Positions 28,828 to 39,186 of a DNA stretch of 64,000 nucleotides are shown piece after piece; within the stretch, counting starts at the first letter, position 1, and every line of letters starts with the position of its first letter. Both the position numbers and the translations under genes were made by a program. The notes beneath the pieces are model-generated. The model saw nothing but the letters and a program-made list of their open reading frames with translations, did not search any database and was not told where the DNA came from. This stretch comes from Vibrio viridaestus (lineage in GTDB: Bacteria > Pseudomonadota > Gammaproteobacteria > Enterobacterales > Vibrionaceae), in assembly GCF_003856525.1 (NCBI RefSeq), contig NZ_RJVQ01000003.1, positions 248,001 through 312,000 of the forward strand. The letters run 5' to 3'.

Positions 28828-29448
28828 ATGAAAATCCAATCAAACGTGAACGGTGAGTATCTACATTCTTTTGTGTTAACTGATGAGATGACAACAAAAT
28901 CGGTATTTGGTAGTACCGGCGTATTTTGGCGTGGTGCAATGTTTGCCATCATTGGTGAAGACAAATTATTTCTCAAAGGAGGAGGTTGGCTTGATGAATG
29001 GTTTAGTGAGTTCAATTGCAAACGGTTTGTTTTAAAAAAGAAAAACTCAACATCGACTGTAAATTATTTCGATATTACTCAGCTCGCGATCAATCATCAT
29101 TCTTACGTTGAAGCAATGGTCTATTCTTCACGGCATCTGGCTACTCGTCACTATGACTACAGTCATAGTGCAGAGAGCAGGCGATTGAGAGAGTTAGCGA
29201 ACATGAATATCTCGTTAGAACGTATGTTAAAAAAATCTGGCATATATTCTGTAAAAGAACTCTACTCACTTGGCGCGGAGCGAGCCTTTACAAAGGTTAA
29301 GGCCAAATATTATGGTCAGGCAACCGATGTTAAGTGTTTACTAAAAATATATGGTGCGATTCATGGCTGTCATTGGCAGTTAATCCAGCAACCAAAAATA
29401 GAACAACTACTAAAAAATGTAGATGAATTGGAACGGGCTGAGCATTGA
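28828..29448 (+). CDS. tfoX: TfoX/Sxy family competence regulator
   Basis: This 206-residue protein has an N-terminal TfoX domain (about 10-105, SVFGSTGVFWRGAMFAI, TVNYFDITQL) and a C-terminal domain (about 115-200, LRELANMNISLERMLKKSGI, YGAIHGCHWQL). In Vibrio, TfoX switches on natural transformation on chitin, and its paralogue TfoY acts on type VI secretion and motility. The neighbourhood (receiver, sensor kinase, serC nearby) fits tfoX as I recall it from V. cholerae. The c-di-GMP riboswitch known before tfoY is not seen in the 235 bases upstream. Start ATG 28828 has an AAAGG-like site. A hairpin follows at once. Confidence 0.85.
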   Translation: MKIQSNVNGEYLHSFVLTDEMTTKSVFGSTGVFWRGAMFAIIGEDKLFLKGGGWLDEWFSEFNCKRFVLKKKNSTSTVNYFDITQLAINHHSYVEAMVYSSRHLATRHYDYSHSAESRRLRELANMNISLERMLKKSGIYSVKELYSLGAERAFTKVKAKYYGQATDVKCLLKIYGAIHGCHWQLIQQPKIEQLLKNVDELERAEH

Positions 29449-29462
29449 GTGGCGATGAATTA

Positions 29463-29489
29463 AATGAGCACCGCAAATCGGTGCTCATT
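29463..29489. terminator. hairpin between tfoX and outer-membrane protein gene
   Basis: AATGAGCACCG / CGGTGCTCATT is an 11-base perfect stem with a five-base loop (CAAAT), placed between convergent genes. T content is moderate on both sides. Confidence 0.75.
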
Positions 29490-29501
29490 ATATGAATAAA
29501 G

Positions 29502-30047
29502 TTAGAATTTAAAGCGCGCGCTAAACATTAACTGGTCGTCATAGACATCGTTAAAGCGTGCTTCTGCTCCGACAGAGAATAGTTCGGTAGAATGAAAACG
29601 GACAAAAGCAGCACCAAGCCAATCATCGTTGTCGTCGATCGTCAAATAACCTACTTTACCACCGACTTCTAATTGTGGCCCCAACCACTGGCGTACTCCG
29701 AGGTTTAGCTCCATTCCAGTGTCGCTGCTACCATGTTCAGGATCGATATATTTAAGTAGCGCTTCACCTGTGAAATCGGCCCAGTTATTTATCGGTGCAT
29801 GAAATCCGACACCCCCAGATGCATCCATATCACCTTCAAGTTCTGAATCGATACGGCCAATAACATGTGCGTTGGGATGGATTGACATACTCATACCCGC
29901 ACCGTAAGTATTAGGACTTGCGCCGACACGAGCTTCAACGTAATCGTAGCTAAAGTTACTCATAACTGACGAGCTGTTGGGATCGACCGCTGCTTGTGTT
30001 AAACCTGATACTGCTAATAATAATGTTGCACTTATGACTTTACGCAT
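29502..30047 (-). CDS. small outer-membrane beta-barrel protein
   Basis: This 181-residue protein has a signal peptide (about 1-19, LLLAVSGLTQAAV). Alternating amphipathic strands run to the end, closing with MFSARFKF; a terminal Phe is the usual BAM recognition signal. About eight strands would fit an OmpW/OmpA-like small barrel. The function is not known. It lies downstream of the receiver/kinase pair on the same strand, about 160 bases away, and may have its own promoter. Confidence 0.75.
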   Translation of the reverse strand: MRKVISATLLLAVSGLTQAAVDPNSSSVMSNFSYDYVEARVGASPNTYGAGMSMSIHPNAHVIGRIDSELEGDMDASGGVGFHAPINNWADFTGEALLKYIDPEHGSSDTGMELNLGVRQWLGPQLEVGGKVGYLTIDDNDDWLGAAFVRFHSTELFSVGAEARFNDVYDDQLMFSARFKF

Positions 30048-30206
30048 GGCTAAAACCTGTTGTTATTGAATCCCTAGAAATTGACACTTAACGTTTGATT
30101 AACCTATCTCAATTATTTTTAAACACTTATAGTGAAAAAATCTACGCTAGAGCGTCATAGTTCCGACTTTCTAACAGAAATTTAGCAAATATGATGCCAC
30201 TTTTAG

Positions 30207-30710
30207 CTATTCCCCGTAGTCGATACGACTATCGGCCATTTTTTTTAACAGCAGTTCTGGCTCTAAGATGGTAACCCAAGGCTTGAGATCTTTAACCTGA
30301 CTGACAACATATAAAGAAAGCTGATGGCGTATAGTGCTGCGTAGTTCATCGCCATTCCATGGCTTACTAACGTAAAAATCCAGGCATGCGTGATTAATTG
30401 CTTCGACTGTATCATCAAGTCCTGCCTGACCTGTTAAGAGCAGTTTTCGGGTTGGATAGGTTGCCTTTTCATCATTAAGTTCGATTAGAAAGCTAATACC
30501 CGTTTGCTCCGGCATAATGTGATCACATAGAATGAGTGCTAAGGGAATGTCGCGAGCAGCATAGTCAGCAATCACTTCCTGAGCTTCGGATACAGACTCT
30601 GCAGCTTCTAACACAAAGTGCTCTTCAAATTCCTCAAGGTCTTGGACAACACTATCCAAAACTTCTCGTTCGTCATCAACACATAGGATAAGAAACTCTT
30701 GATGGTTCAT
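30207..30710 (-). CDS. stand-alone response regulator receiver protein
   Basis: This 167-residue protein is almost entirely one receiver domain (about 5-128). It has the acidic pair D12-D13, phosphoacceptor D63 (LILCDHIMPEQTG), T93 and K116 (YVSKPW). The C-terminal tail of about 40 residues matches no output domain. It begins 16 bases after the sensor kinase stop, so the two are probably cotranscribed and this is the likely phosphate acceptor. With no DNA-binding or enzyme domain, it may act through protein contact. Confidence 0.9.
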   Translation of the reverse strand: MNHQEFLILCVDDEREVLDSVVQDLEEFEEHFVLEAAESVSEAQEVIADYAARDIPLALILCDHIMPEQTGISFLIELNDEKATYPTRKLLLTGQAGLDDTVEAINHACLDFYVSKPWNGDELRSTIRHQLSLYVVSQVKDLKPWVTILEPELLLKKMADSRIDYGE

Positions 30711-30726
30711 TCTTGCTCTCCTGCTT

Positions 30727-32667
30727 TTATTGCGGTAGTGGAAGATACGCTGAGATGGTTGTTCCTTTACCTGATTGGGACTCTACATCAATCCATCCTT
30801 TATGCTGGTGTATGATCTGTTGACAGATAGAAAGCCCTATGCCGAGTCCAAAATGACCTTCTTTCTTTGTTGTGAAGTTTAGTTCGAAAATATGAGGCAG
30901 TCTTTCATCCTCAATACCGATACCATTGTCGCTGACGGAAATCTGCGCATAGTGGACGTTATTTCGTTGAAATTCAGCCGTGGATATAGTGATTTCTCCA
31001 GAGGTTGTACCCAATGCATCAAGCGCATTAGAAATAAAGTTTGTCCATACTTGCTGCAGTGCGTTTCCCATCGTGTACAAGTGAGGTATTGCACTGTATT
31101 TACGAATCAATTTATGGTGTTGTAACTTGTTCTCGAAGATAACGATTGTATCTTCAATTCCTTCATGAACGTCGACTAATTGACGTACTTCTGTGTCTTT
31201 TCTTGCATACGATTTAAGGCTTTTGACCATTTGTGTGATGCGTTCAGAGCAGACACGAATTGAACGTAGCGATTCACCGAGTTGAACGTAGTTTTCCAGC
31301 TCATTGACTTCGAATTGGGTTTGTTGTGGAAAGTGAAGCGCGCTATCGATGACCTCTTGGCTTGAGTCTAAATTTAAACGAACAAGCTTTTTACTTAACA
31401 ACCGGTTATTCAGTCTCTGATCGATGCATTTTACTCGTTCTCGTTGCTCACTAGTTGATAGTGGTGTCGTAGTCTTTCCTTGTTCAAACATATTTCTATA
31501 CGTTGGATGAAGCAGCTTTTCGGTGGTGTCCTGATGTTTGTCTAAAATCGTATTTAATGTCGCAGTTAATTTTTCCGCTTGATGAGCTATTGCTGCAACA
31601 GGGTTATTGAGTTCATGAGCAACACCAGCAACGAGTTGCCCCAGCACCGCCATCTTTTCTCTTTCGATTAACTGGTTTTGGGCGTTTTTTAAAGAATCTA
31701 ATGTTTCCTGAAGCTGCATCTTAGTATTGATGCTGCGTTGTAGGCGGCGATTAAAATGCCTTAGCAGCAGGTTAGTAAATAGTGGCAGTAGTTCGCTATT
31801 CGAATGCATTACTTTCGAAAAAACATCTCTATCCAGCTTTATAACTTCTGTCTTACTCAGTGTAATGGCAGTAGAGAAGGAAGCTTCACCTGTTACAAAG
31901 GACATGCCACCGACCATTCCACCTTTAGTATGTCTGATCACCTCGCGACGGTGTCCATTATCATCCAACTTGTATAGGGCCACCTCACCACTAGTAATGA
32001 ACCACAAAAATTCATTTTCAGTTCCTTCTTTTGTCAGAATATGGTTTTTTGAGTAAGTTCGGCATGCTCGTGTTTCATCTTCTATATCGAAAAAATCATG
32101 TAACGCGACAATAACATTTTCAGCTAGCTGCTGATCGGAGAGGTCATGGTAGTTACGCATGAACCCTTGTCGATATTGGTGCATCGATTGGTTAATATGT
32201 GCAGTGAGCAATGTCTCGTTTTCGAGGCTTTGACTGTAATGCAACAAGTTGTCGCTATCATTTTCGATAACGAATTTGGTAAGCTCCCTTTTTGCTATAG
32301 TATATAACACCTTACTTGCCAATGGCTTAGTCAAACAGTGATCCAAGCGACCCTCGTTCACTGTATTTAGCATGGCAGGAAGATCTTTTTCATCACTTAG
32401 AATTAACACTTTTCGACTCTTTTGAGTCTGGCTGGATTTATCGAGCGTGGTTAAATAGTCTGCACCCGCTAGAGCCGAGTGATGGCTGGCGACAAATAGG
32501 GCAATTGATTGGTTTTGCTCAAAAATAAACTCAACGGTTTGTTGTGCATCTTCAATGGACTCAACACAGTAAAGATCAAAGCAGTCAGAAAAAAATACGA
32601 GGTCGTCTTGAAATTGTTCGATACAAATGGGGTTATTATCCAGACATACTATCGCAAATTGATTCAT
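30727..32667 (-). CDS. pseudo-receiver / cyclic-nucleotide-binding / histidine kinase hybrid
   Basis: This 646-residue soluble protein has no membrane segment. Residues about 1-125 form a receiver-like domain in which the phosphoacceptor position is Ser61 (LFVASHHSALAG) and one of the acidic pair is lost, though K114 stays. Residues about 185-290 look like a CRP-type cNMP-binding domain (FLWFITSGEVALYKL). Residues about 340-360 hold the HisKA box with H351 (GVAHELNNPVAA). The ATPase domain has N-box, DNGIGI and GLGIGLSICQQII. It should phosphorylate the receiver encoded 16 bases downstream in response to a cytoplasmic signal, which remains unknown. Confidence 0.88.
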   Translation of the reverse strand: MNQFAIVCLDNNPICIEQFQDDLVFFSDCFDLYCVESIEDAQQTVEFIFEQNQSIALFVASHHSALAGADYLTTLDKSSQTQKSRKVLILSDEKDLPAMLNTVNEGRLDHCLTKPLASKVLYTIAKRELTKFVIENDSDNLLHYSQSLENETLLTAHINQSMHQYRQGFMRNYHDLSDQQLAENVIVALHDFFDIEDETRACRTYSKNHILTKEGTENEFLWFITSGEVALYKLDDNGHRREVIRHTKGGMVGGMSFVTGEASFSTAITLSKTEVIKLDRDVFSKVMHSNSELLPLFTNLLLRHFNRRLQRSINTKMQLQETLDSLKNAQNQLIEREKMAVLGQLVAGVAHELNNPVAAIAHQAEKLTATLNTILDKHQDTTEKLLHPTYRNMFEQGKTTTPLSTSEQRERVKCIDQRLNNRLLSKKLVRLNLDSSQEVIDSALHFPQQTQFEVNELENYVQLGESLRSIRVCSERITQMVKSLKSYARKDTEVRQLVDVHEGIEDTIVIFENKLQHHKLIRKYSAIPHLYTMGNALQQVWTNFISNALDALGTTSGEITISTAEFQRNNVHYAQISVSDNGIGIEDERLPHIFELNFTTKKEGHFGLGIGLSICQQIIHQHKGWIDVESQSGKGTTISAYLPLPQ

Positions 32668-32806
32668 CAGCCGCCTCGTTAACTTAGCAAGAGCTTTAAT
32701 AATAGTTTACGCTTTTTTAACAAAATGGTTTGGGAGCTGGGTTTTATAATAGTCATCACTTTTAGCTAAGCTCGTGACTAAACACTAATTTATTACAGTG
32801 GGTATT

Positions 32807-34078
32807 ATGAACAAATTAAAAAAAGGGTTTGCTGCTGCGGGTGCAGTATGTTTGATTGCCTGTTGGCCATTGGTTATTGGTCAGATTGGTCAACGTGTCG
32901 CAGAAGATAATTTGTCACATGTTCACAACAGCTCAATAGATATTACATTACTCAAATATGATAGGGGTTATTTCTCTTCAGATGCTCAGTTTAAAGTGAC
33001 CATCACGAACCCTACAATTAAAAGTTCTCTTGAAACTGAAAAGTTACCGACTGACTATATTTTCAACTCTCATTTGTCTCATGGACTATGGTCTATTTCA
33101 GGCGTAACGGAGCCCGAGAATAAAACGGCGTTACCTCTAAAAATTGTTAGTGATACTCAGTTGAATGGCAATACGGAGCTGGTTTCCACACTCGATAGCA
33201 TTGTTTACAAAGGTACGCAGTCTCCATGGGATGTGACGATTTCCCCATCAACGGTCAAAACAACAATCACTGTCCTGGGAGAGGTTAATTACGATGTGGA
33301 TGTGCCAAGTTTGCAATTGATCTCCAAGAATGGTGAAAACATCAATTTCAACAATCTCACGCTTGTCGGCGATGGTAAACAGTTAAATCATTTTTGGATA
33401 GGCAAAGGTACGCTGGGCCTTGATAGCTTGATCTATTCGACTTCTGCACAACCGAACGTGATACAGTCACACGATATATCGTTCTCTATGTCCTCCAACA
33501 TTGATTCTGAAATGACTCACTATAATAGTCACCACGAGTTAAAAGTGGGCGATATCACCACGCAGTCAGGCGAAATAATAAATGGCGAAATTGATGTTGA
33601 GATAGGGGGCCTAGACGCAACCTTACTTGATCAGTTGGCTGCTTTATCTGAACAAGCGTCAGCGAAAACACACGATGATTCCGTGTTACTCAAGCAGAAA
33701 ATGGTCGCAACCATAAACGATTTGGTTGCAAAAGGTTTATACGTCAATGTGAATAAGCTTGGCTTGAGCTATAAGGATGGAAAAATGTCCAATGAAGTGA
33801 AATTGTCGGTTCCGGCAAATGATAGCCAAGAGCCTGCTGATCTCGCTAAGGTCATTACATCACTAGAAGGGAATGCAGCATCATCCGTTGATAAAGCACT
33901 GGCAAAAGATTTTCCTAATTTACAGTCTGCCCTTGATGAACTAGTGGTTATGGAAATGGCGACAGACACGGGTAACTCCTATCAAATAAAAGCCGATATA
34001 AAAGACGGTAATGTCCTATTTCCTAATGGACAGAAGACGCCTATAATCAGTCTTCTTTTCCCCTTATTGGTTCAATAA
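32807..34078 (+). CDS. DUF945 / YdgA family protein
   Basis: This 423-residue protein has one N-terminal membrane anchor (about 5-25, AAGAVCLIACWPLVIG) and a long region facing the periplasm, rich in beta strands, as in E. coli YdgA (DUF945). The function is not firmly known. ATG 32807 is chosen over GTG 32798. It lies upstream of serC on the same strand with about 110 bases between them. A run of Asp/Gln/Ser-rich sequence near 270-360 precedes the C-terminal part. Confidence 0.75.
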   Translation: MNKLKKGFAAAGAVCLIACWPLVIGQIGQRVAEDNLSHVHNSSIDITLLKYDRGYFSSDAQFKVTITNPTIKSSLETEKLPTDYIFNSHLSHGLWSISGVTEPENKTALPLKIVSDTQLNGNTELVSTLDSIVYKGTQSPWDVTISPSTVKTTITVLGEVNYDVDVPSLQLISKNGENINFNNLTLVGDGKQLNHFWIGKGTLGLDSLIYSTSAQPNVIQSHDISFSMSSNIDSEMTHYNSHHELKVGDITTQSGEIINGEIDVEIGGLDATLLDQLAALSEQASAKTHDDSVLLKQKMVATINDLVAKGLYVNVNKLGLSYKDGKMSNEVKLSVPANDSQEPADLAKVITSLEGNAASSVDKALAKDFPNLQSALDELVVMEMATDTGNSYQIKADIKDGNVLFPNGQKTPIISLLFPLLVQ

Positions 34079-34187
34079 ATAAGGGATGTGAACGGAAAAG
34101 AATAAGATATTTTTTTCCTTCACTTTTTTTATCGGATAATTAGTGATATTAATCACCTTTCATTTGTAAAGCAGGAGCGAGTTACCC

Positions 34188-35282
34188 ATGGAGTCAACAA
34201 CTGACACCGTATTTAATTTCAGTGCTGGTCCGGCAGCACTTCCTAAAGCTGTTATGGAAAAGGCACAGGCAGAATTCATTAACTGGAATGGACTAGGCAC
34301 GTCAGTTATGGAAATCAGTCACCGTAGTAAAGAATTTATGAAAGTGGCAGAAGAAGCAGAGCAGGATTTGCGTGACCTCTTATCTATTCCAGATAACTAC
34401 AAAGTTCTATTTTGCCAAGGCGGTGCTCGCGCTCAATTCGCAGCTGTTCCATTGAATCTTCTGGGTGACTCGAAAAAAGCAACGTATGTCGATGGTGGTT
34501 ATTGGGCGGAAAGTGCGATTGATGAAGCAGGAAAATACTGTGAAATTGACGTTTGTGATGTAAAAACAACTATTGATGGCAAGACTGCGATCCTTCCAGC
34601 TAGCGAATGGAAGTTTGATTCTGAAGCTGCATTCGTTCACTTTTGCCCAAATGAAACTATCGATGGTATCGAGATATTTGATTTACCGCAGACAGACAAA
34701 CCAATCGTAGCTGACATGTCATCTAATATTTTGTCTCGTCAAATTGACGTGAGCAAATATGGTGTGATCTACGCGGGTGCACAGAAGAATATCGGTCCTG
34801 CCGGTATCTGTATTGCTATCGTACGTGACGATCTTCTTGATTTTGCACGTAATGAGTTACCAACGATACTGAACTATAAAGTATTGGCTGAAAAAGATTC
34901 TATGTTCAATACGCCACCAACGTTTGCTTGGTATCTTTCTGGTCTTGTTTTCAAGTGGCTAAAAGAAATTGGCGGTGTGAAAGCAATGGAAGAAATCAAC
35001 GCGAAGAAAGCAGAAACATTGTATAGCTGCATTGATGAGTCAGATTTTTATCGCAACACGATTCATCCGAATAACCGTTCTCGTATGAATATCCCGTTCC
35101 AGCTAGCTAAACCTGAACTTGATGCAAAATTCCTTGAATTAGCTAAAGAGAAAGGTCTTGTTGCTCTTAAAGGTCACCGTGCAGTAGGCGGTATGCGTGC
35201 TTCGATTTATAACGCAATGACTCTTGAAGGGGTTGAAGCGTTATGTGCATTTATGAAAGAGTTTGAAGAGCAGTACGCGTAA
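34188..35282 (+). CDS. serC: phosphoserine aminotransferase
   Basis: This 364-residue PLP enzyme converts 3-phosphohydroxypyruvate and glutamate to phosphoserine, and also serves pyridoxine synthesis. It opens [19 protein letters not shown], the family hallmark. The PLP lysine lies in [14 protein letters not shown], and HNNxSR-type substrate contacts appear in [12 protein letters not shown] and [16 protein letters not shown]. The length matches E. coli SerC (362). Start ATG 34188 has GCAGGAG upstream. It ends at a strong terminator. Confidence 0.97.
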   Translation: MESTTDTVFNFSAGPAALPKAVMEKAQAEFINWNGLGTSVMEISHRSKEFMKVAEEAEQDLRDLLSIPDNYKVLFCQGGARAQFAAVPLNLLGDSKKATYVDGGYWAESAIDEAGKYCEIDVCDVKTTIDGKTAILPASEWKFDSEAAFVHFCPNETIDGIEIFDLPQTDKPIVADMSSNILSRQIDVSKYGVIYAGAQKNIGPAGICIAIVRDDLLDFARNELPTILNYKVLAEKDSMFNTPPTFAWYLSGLVFKWLKEIGGVKAMEEINAKKAETLYSCIDESDFYRNTIHPNNRSRMNIPFQLAKPELDAKFLELAKEKGLVALKGHRAVGGMRASIYNAMTLEGVEALCAFMKEFEEQYA

Positions 35283-35304
35283 TTTTTTCAGTCTAACAGA
35301 TAAC

Positions 35305-35330
35305 AAAACAGCGCCTAATGGCGCTGTTTT
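35305..35330. terminator. bidirectional terminator between serC and ygiQ
   Basis: AAAACAGCGCC / GGCGCTGTTTT has a TAAT loop and lies between convergent stops. Confidence 0.92.
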
Positions 35331-35337
35331 TGTTTCT

Positions 35338-37578
35338 CTATCTCTGCCTTGCAGTTTGTTTCTGGCGAGGTTTACTGTTTGAACCACTGCGATTGTTAGT
35401 TTGTTTGTTACCTGAACCACCGTTATTGTTGTTTTGGCTCTTGTTGCTATTGCCACCGTTAAGAGGTTTAAAACCTGGCTGCGACTTAGTATGTTTTGTC
35501 GCAAAACGGTTTGAGCCATGACGGCCTGACTTTCTGCGCTGTGATGGTGTTTGTTTTTCTGAATCTTCGGCAGGCACCAAACAGCTTGGTTTATCGCCAA
35601 TTAAATACGCTTTACCCATCTCTTTTAAAGCAGTACGGATCATAGGCCAGTTAGCAGGGTCATGATAGCGTAGTAAGGCTTTATGTAAGCGGCGCTGTTT
35701 TTCACCTTTTGCTACCGGTACTTCTTCTCTCTTCTTGTATTTCACTCGTTTCAGAGGGTTTGTCTCTGAGTGATACATTGCAGTCGCATTACACATCGGT
35801 GAGGGATAGAAGTTTTGTACCTGATCACACTCAAAATTATTACTTTTAAGCCACAGAGCCAAATTGAGCATGTCTTCATCTTCTGTTCCTGGGTGAGCAG
35901 AAATGAAATAAGGAATCAGATACTGTTTTTTACCTGCTTCAGCACTGTATTTTTCGAACATTTCTTTAAAGCGATCATACGTTCCCATTCCTGGCTTCAT
36001 CATCAGGTCTAGTGGACCCTTTTCCGTATGCTCAGGCGCAATCTTCAAATATCCGCCCACGTGATGAGTCACCAACTCTTTAACATATTCAGGAGATTCA
36101 ATTGCCAGATCATAACGAACACCTGATGCAATGAGAATTTTCTTCACGCCTTCAACCTTACGCGCTTCACGATAAAGATCGATGGTGTGTTTGTGATCGG
36201 TATTGAGCTTGTGGCAAATGCCAGGGAACACGCATGAAGGACGACGACAGTTGGCTTCTGCTCTTGGATCGGAACAGCCGAGACGATACATGTTAGCTGT
36301 GGGCCCACCCAAGTCTGAAATGGTACCGGTAAATCCGGGTACTTTGTCGCGAATCTGTTTTATTTCACCGATGATCGATTCTTTTGAACGGTTTTGAATA
36401 ATACGACCTTCATGCTCAGTAATCGAACAGAATGAGCATCCACCAAAACAACCACGCATGATATTAACCGACGTTTTTATCATGTCATAAGCAGGAATCT
36501 TTGCTTTGCCATACATTGGGTGCGGAACCCTCGCGTAAGGTAAGTCAAAAACATAATCCATCTCTTCAGTTGTGAGTGGGATAGGGGCTCTGTTTACCCA
36601 TAACTCTCGGTCACCATGCGATTGCACCAGTGCACGTCCTGAATATGGATTGGTTTCCAAATGAAGAATTCGACTTGCGTGAGCGTATAATACTCTATCG
36701 TTACGAAGCTTTTCGAAAGATGGAATACGAACGGCGGTTGTTTCTGCATCGTGCTTTGATGGGCGAATCGTAATTGGTTGAGCTACTGCTTCCTCTTTTT
36801 GAGACGTTTCACATTGAGTTTCAACTTCGTAAGGATTGCTTGGTACGAATGGTTTTCCCGGCTTTTCAATACGAGAGGAGTCAATAATCCGATAGTTTTC
36901 TGGCACTGTCGATAAATTGACGGCCGTGCCTCTGACAAACGCAAGATCGGCCATAGAAGCACCATTAGCAATCTGGTGTGCGACTTCAACCAGTGCACGT
37001 TCAGCGTTACCAAAAAGAAGGATATCGGCTTTAGCATCAAATAAAATGGAGCGACGGATTTTATCAGACCAATAATCGTAGTGGGCAACGCGTCTTAAAC
37101 TCGCTTCGATACCACCAAGTACGATAGGAACATCTTTATAAGCTTCTTTACAACGCTGAGAGTAAACGAGAGTGGCGCGGTCTGGGCGTTTACCACCTTC
37201 ATTGTTAGGTGTATACGCATCATCATGGCGCAATTTTTTGTCCGCAGTGTAGCGGTTAATCATTGAGTCCATGTTACCCGCAGTGATACCAAAGAAAAGA
37301 TTAGGCTTACCTAAAGCCATAAAATCGTCTTTATTATCCCAACGAGGCTGAGCAATGATACCAACACGGAAACCTTGAGCTTCCAGCAAGCGACCAATAA
37401 TCGCCATACCAAAGCTAGGATGATCAACATAGGCGTCACCGGTTACGATGATGACGTCACAGCTATCCCAACCAAGTTGCTCCATTTCTTTTCTACTGGT
37501 CGGCAGAAAAGGTGCCGGACCAAAACACTCCGCCCAGTATTTTTTGTATTGGAAAATTGGAGTGGTATCGTTGTTCAT
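35338..37578 (-). CDS. ygiQ: YgiQ family radical SAM protein
   Basis: This 746-residue protein has the YgiQ N-terminal domain (about 1-310, [21 protein letters not shown]) and a radical SAM core with the CxxxCxxC cluster C377, C381, C384 ([13 protein letters not shown]). A further Cys-rich stretch follows ([21 protein letters not shown]). The tail beyond about residue 650 is low-complexity, rich in Asn, Gly, Ser, Lys and Arg, and may bind nucleic acid. The substrate is unknown. It is monocistronic on the reverse strand, and the stop lies inside the T run shared with the serC terminator region. Confidence 0.93.
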   Translation of the reverse strand: MNNDTTPIFQYKKYWAECFGPAPFLPTSRKEMEQLGWDSCDVIIVTGDAYVDHPSFGMAIIGRLLEAQGFRVGIIAQPRWDNKDDFMALGKPNLFFGITAGNMDSMINRYTADKKLRHDDAYTPNNEGGKRPDRATLVYSQRCKEAYKDVPIVLGGIEASLRRVAHYDYWSDKIRRSILFDAKADILLFGNAERALVEVAHQIANGASMADLAFVRGTAVNLSTVPENYRIIDSSRIEKPGKPFVPSNPYEVETQCETSQKEEAVAQPITIRPSKHDAETTAVRIPSFEKLRNDRVLYAHASRILHLETNPYSGRALVQSHGDRELWVNRAPIPLTTEEMDYVFDLPYARVPHPMYGKAKIPAYDMIKTSVNIMRGCFGGCSFCSITEHEGRIIQNRSKESIIGEIKQIRDKVPGFTGTISDLGGPTANMYRLGCSDPRAEANCRRPSCVFPGICHKLNTDHKHTIDLYREARKVEGVKKILIASGVRYDLAIESPEYVKELVTHHVGGYLKIAPEHTEKGPLDLMMKPGMGTYDRFKEMFEKYSAEAGKKQYLIPYFISAHPGTEDEDMLNLALWLKSNNFECDQVQNFYPSPMCNATAMYHSETNPLKRVKYKKREEVPVAKGEKQRRLHKALLRYHDPANWPMIRTALKEMGKAYLIGDKPSCLVPAEDSEKQTPSQRRKSGRHGSNRFATKHTKSQPGFKPLNGGNSNKSQNNNNGGSGNKQTNNRSGSNSKPRQKQTARQR

Positions 37579-37814
37579 ATTTTAACCTCTTCGTTGCGAG
37601 GCGGGCATTATAGCGACAAGTGATTTGAGTATCTAGCTCAACATATCCATGATAAATTTGAGGGAATGTTAAAGTCGTTCTGTCGTGTTGTCTTCTTTGA
37701 TAATTATCGTCTTTTTTTACAAGTATTTTTCAAAAAACTCCCAAAAATCTAATTACAAACGTAAGCAAAGGCCTTAATTTGGTGACTTATTTTTAAAGTG
37801 GAGACAAGATTGCG

Positions 37815-39104
37815 ATGGCAACACAGCAAACCACAACTGATTTTGGTAGTCGGTTATGCCCGATCTCCGATATATCGCACATTATCTGCCTTGGGGCATC
37901 GATAACCGATGGCATAGTGAATCGAATGGAGGACTGTATTGCTCAAGAATTCAAACGACAGGGGCTATCCGTTAAGGTAATTGATGAGGCTGAAGGTGGG
38001 CGAGGTGTTGAAGCGACTTTGGCTGCGTGGGAAAAGCATAAATCCAAATATGCTGGAGTGAGAGCATTAGTGGTTATACACACGCTAGGTAATGATGTTT
38101 CCGATTTTCGACCATGGTCGAAAATGCGTGAGAAGACTAAAGAAGCGTTATACACAGCGATGAAGACGCTTATTCATTCTATATGGTCAAATGGGAATAT
38201 TCCGTTATTGGTAAACACCTCTTTTCGTGCTTATGATAATGGTGATGCCATTATGAATGAAGATATCGGTTCCAAACCCTTCAATGAACATATCATTTAT
38301 CCACTTGCCAAAGAGATGTCGCCGTGTAATTGGCTAGACGATAAGCCTTATATGGATTGGTACGATTTCTATCGCAATCGTAATTTTCATATTCTAAATT
38401 CAGATGGAACACATAGTCCCAACTACACCGTGATTCGCCGCTGGTATATAAACAATATCGTTCGACGTATTCGCAATGAGTCACCTCTTCGCGAAGCCCG
38501 AATTGATAATCCGACACAGCTTGCTCCAGTATTACCCGTCAAAGCATTAGTTCATTTTTGTGTACAACCTCATTCAACCGGGGATTCTGAGTTTATCTTA
38601 GGCGCGCATCAGGTGTATTCGACCGGAGATAGGGATTCAATAAATCTCTCACCATTAGAGGGATACGAGCCAAGTTCTATTAACATGCAAACGTTCTTCG
38701 AATCGAATCAAATTCGCTACGGGAGTAATAAAGGCGCTCTTGAAAGTGGTGATATTACGGTATCGGTGACCCATGATGCTTGTAAGCGTCAATATACCTA
38801 CACCCAGTCCAAAGAATACGTAAAACACTCTTCATTCAGTGGTTTTAAGCCACAACAGCAGATTTTGGTGACTATATCTGCTTACCGAAATTCTCCAGGA
38901 GCGGATAAAATTGGTCGGTATTCTGTTGATCATGGGAAATCACACGTAAGAATTGATGCCTCAGTTGATAATCCTACACCTCATATGAAGACACTCACTG
39001 CTTATGCCAATAGTGAGGGTAAGTTCGATGTCTACTTTATGTGTGATGAAGAGTCGTCAAGTCGCTATGCATTTATCAATGCCATTATGGTGGAGCCTCT
39101 CTAG
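37815..39104 (+). CDS. SGNH/GDSL hydrolase with C-terminal beta domain
   Basis: This 429-residue protein's N-terminal half has the SGNH blocks: S29 in LGASITDG, a Gly of block II (EGGRGVE), N93 in LGNDV, and the D197/H200 pair in SDGTHSP, giving a full Ser-Asp-His triad for ester or acetyl cleavage. Residues about 240-429 are beta-rich and not recognised. There is no signal peptide or membrane segment. Such hydrolases occur on phage tail fibres and in polysaccharide modification, but no phage or capsule gene lies nearby. Start ATG 37815 has a GGAGAC upstream. The substrate is unknown. Confidence 0.7.
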   Translation: MATQQTTTDFGSRLCPISDISHIICLGASITDGIVNRMEDCIAQEFKRQGLSVKVIDEAEGGRGVEATLAAWEKHKSKYAGVRALVVIHTLGNDVSDFRPWSKMREKTKEALYTAMKTLIHSIWSNGNIPLLVNTSFRAYDNGDAIMNEDIGSKPFNEHIIYPLAKEMSPCNWLDDKPYMDWYDFYRNRNFHILNSDGTHSPNYTVIRRWYINNIVRRIRNESPLREARIDNPTQLAPVLPVKALVHFCVQPHSTGDSEFILGAHQVYSTGDRDSINLSPLEGYEPSSINMQTFFESNQIRYGSNKGALESGDITVSVTHDACKRQYTYTQSKEYVKHSSFSGFKPQQQILVTISAYRNSPGADKIGRYSVDHGKSHVRIDASVDNPTPHMKTLTAYANSEGKFDVYFMCDEESSSRYAFINAIMVEPL

Positions 39105-39186
39105 TGAGTGGATAAGGTATGTGAAAAATAATAGAGACCATAGGGGGAGACTTTTGATAAAATTAAGAAAAACTTAATGTGATTCA

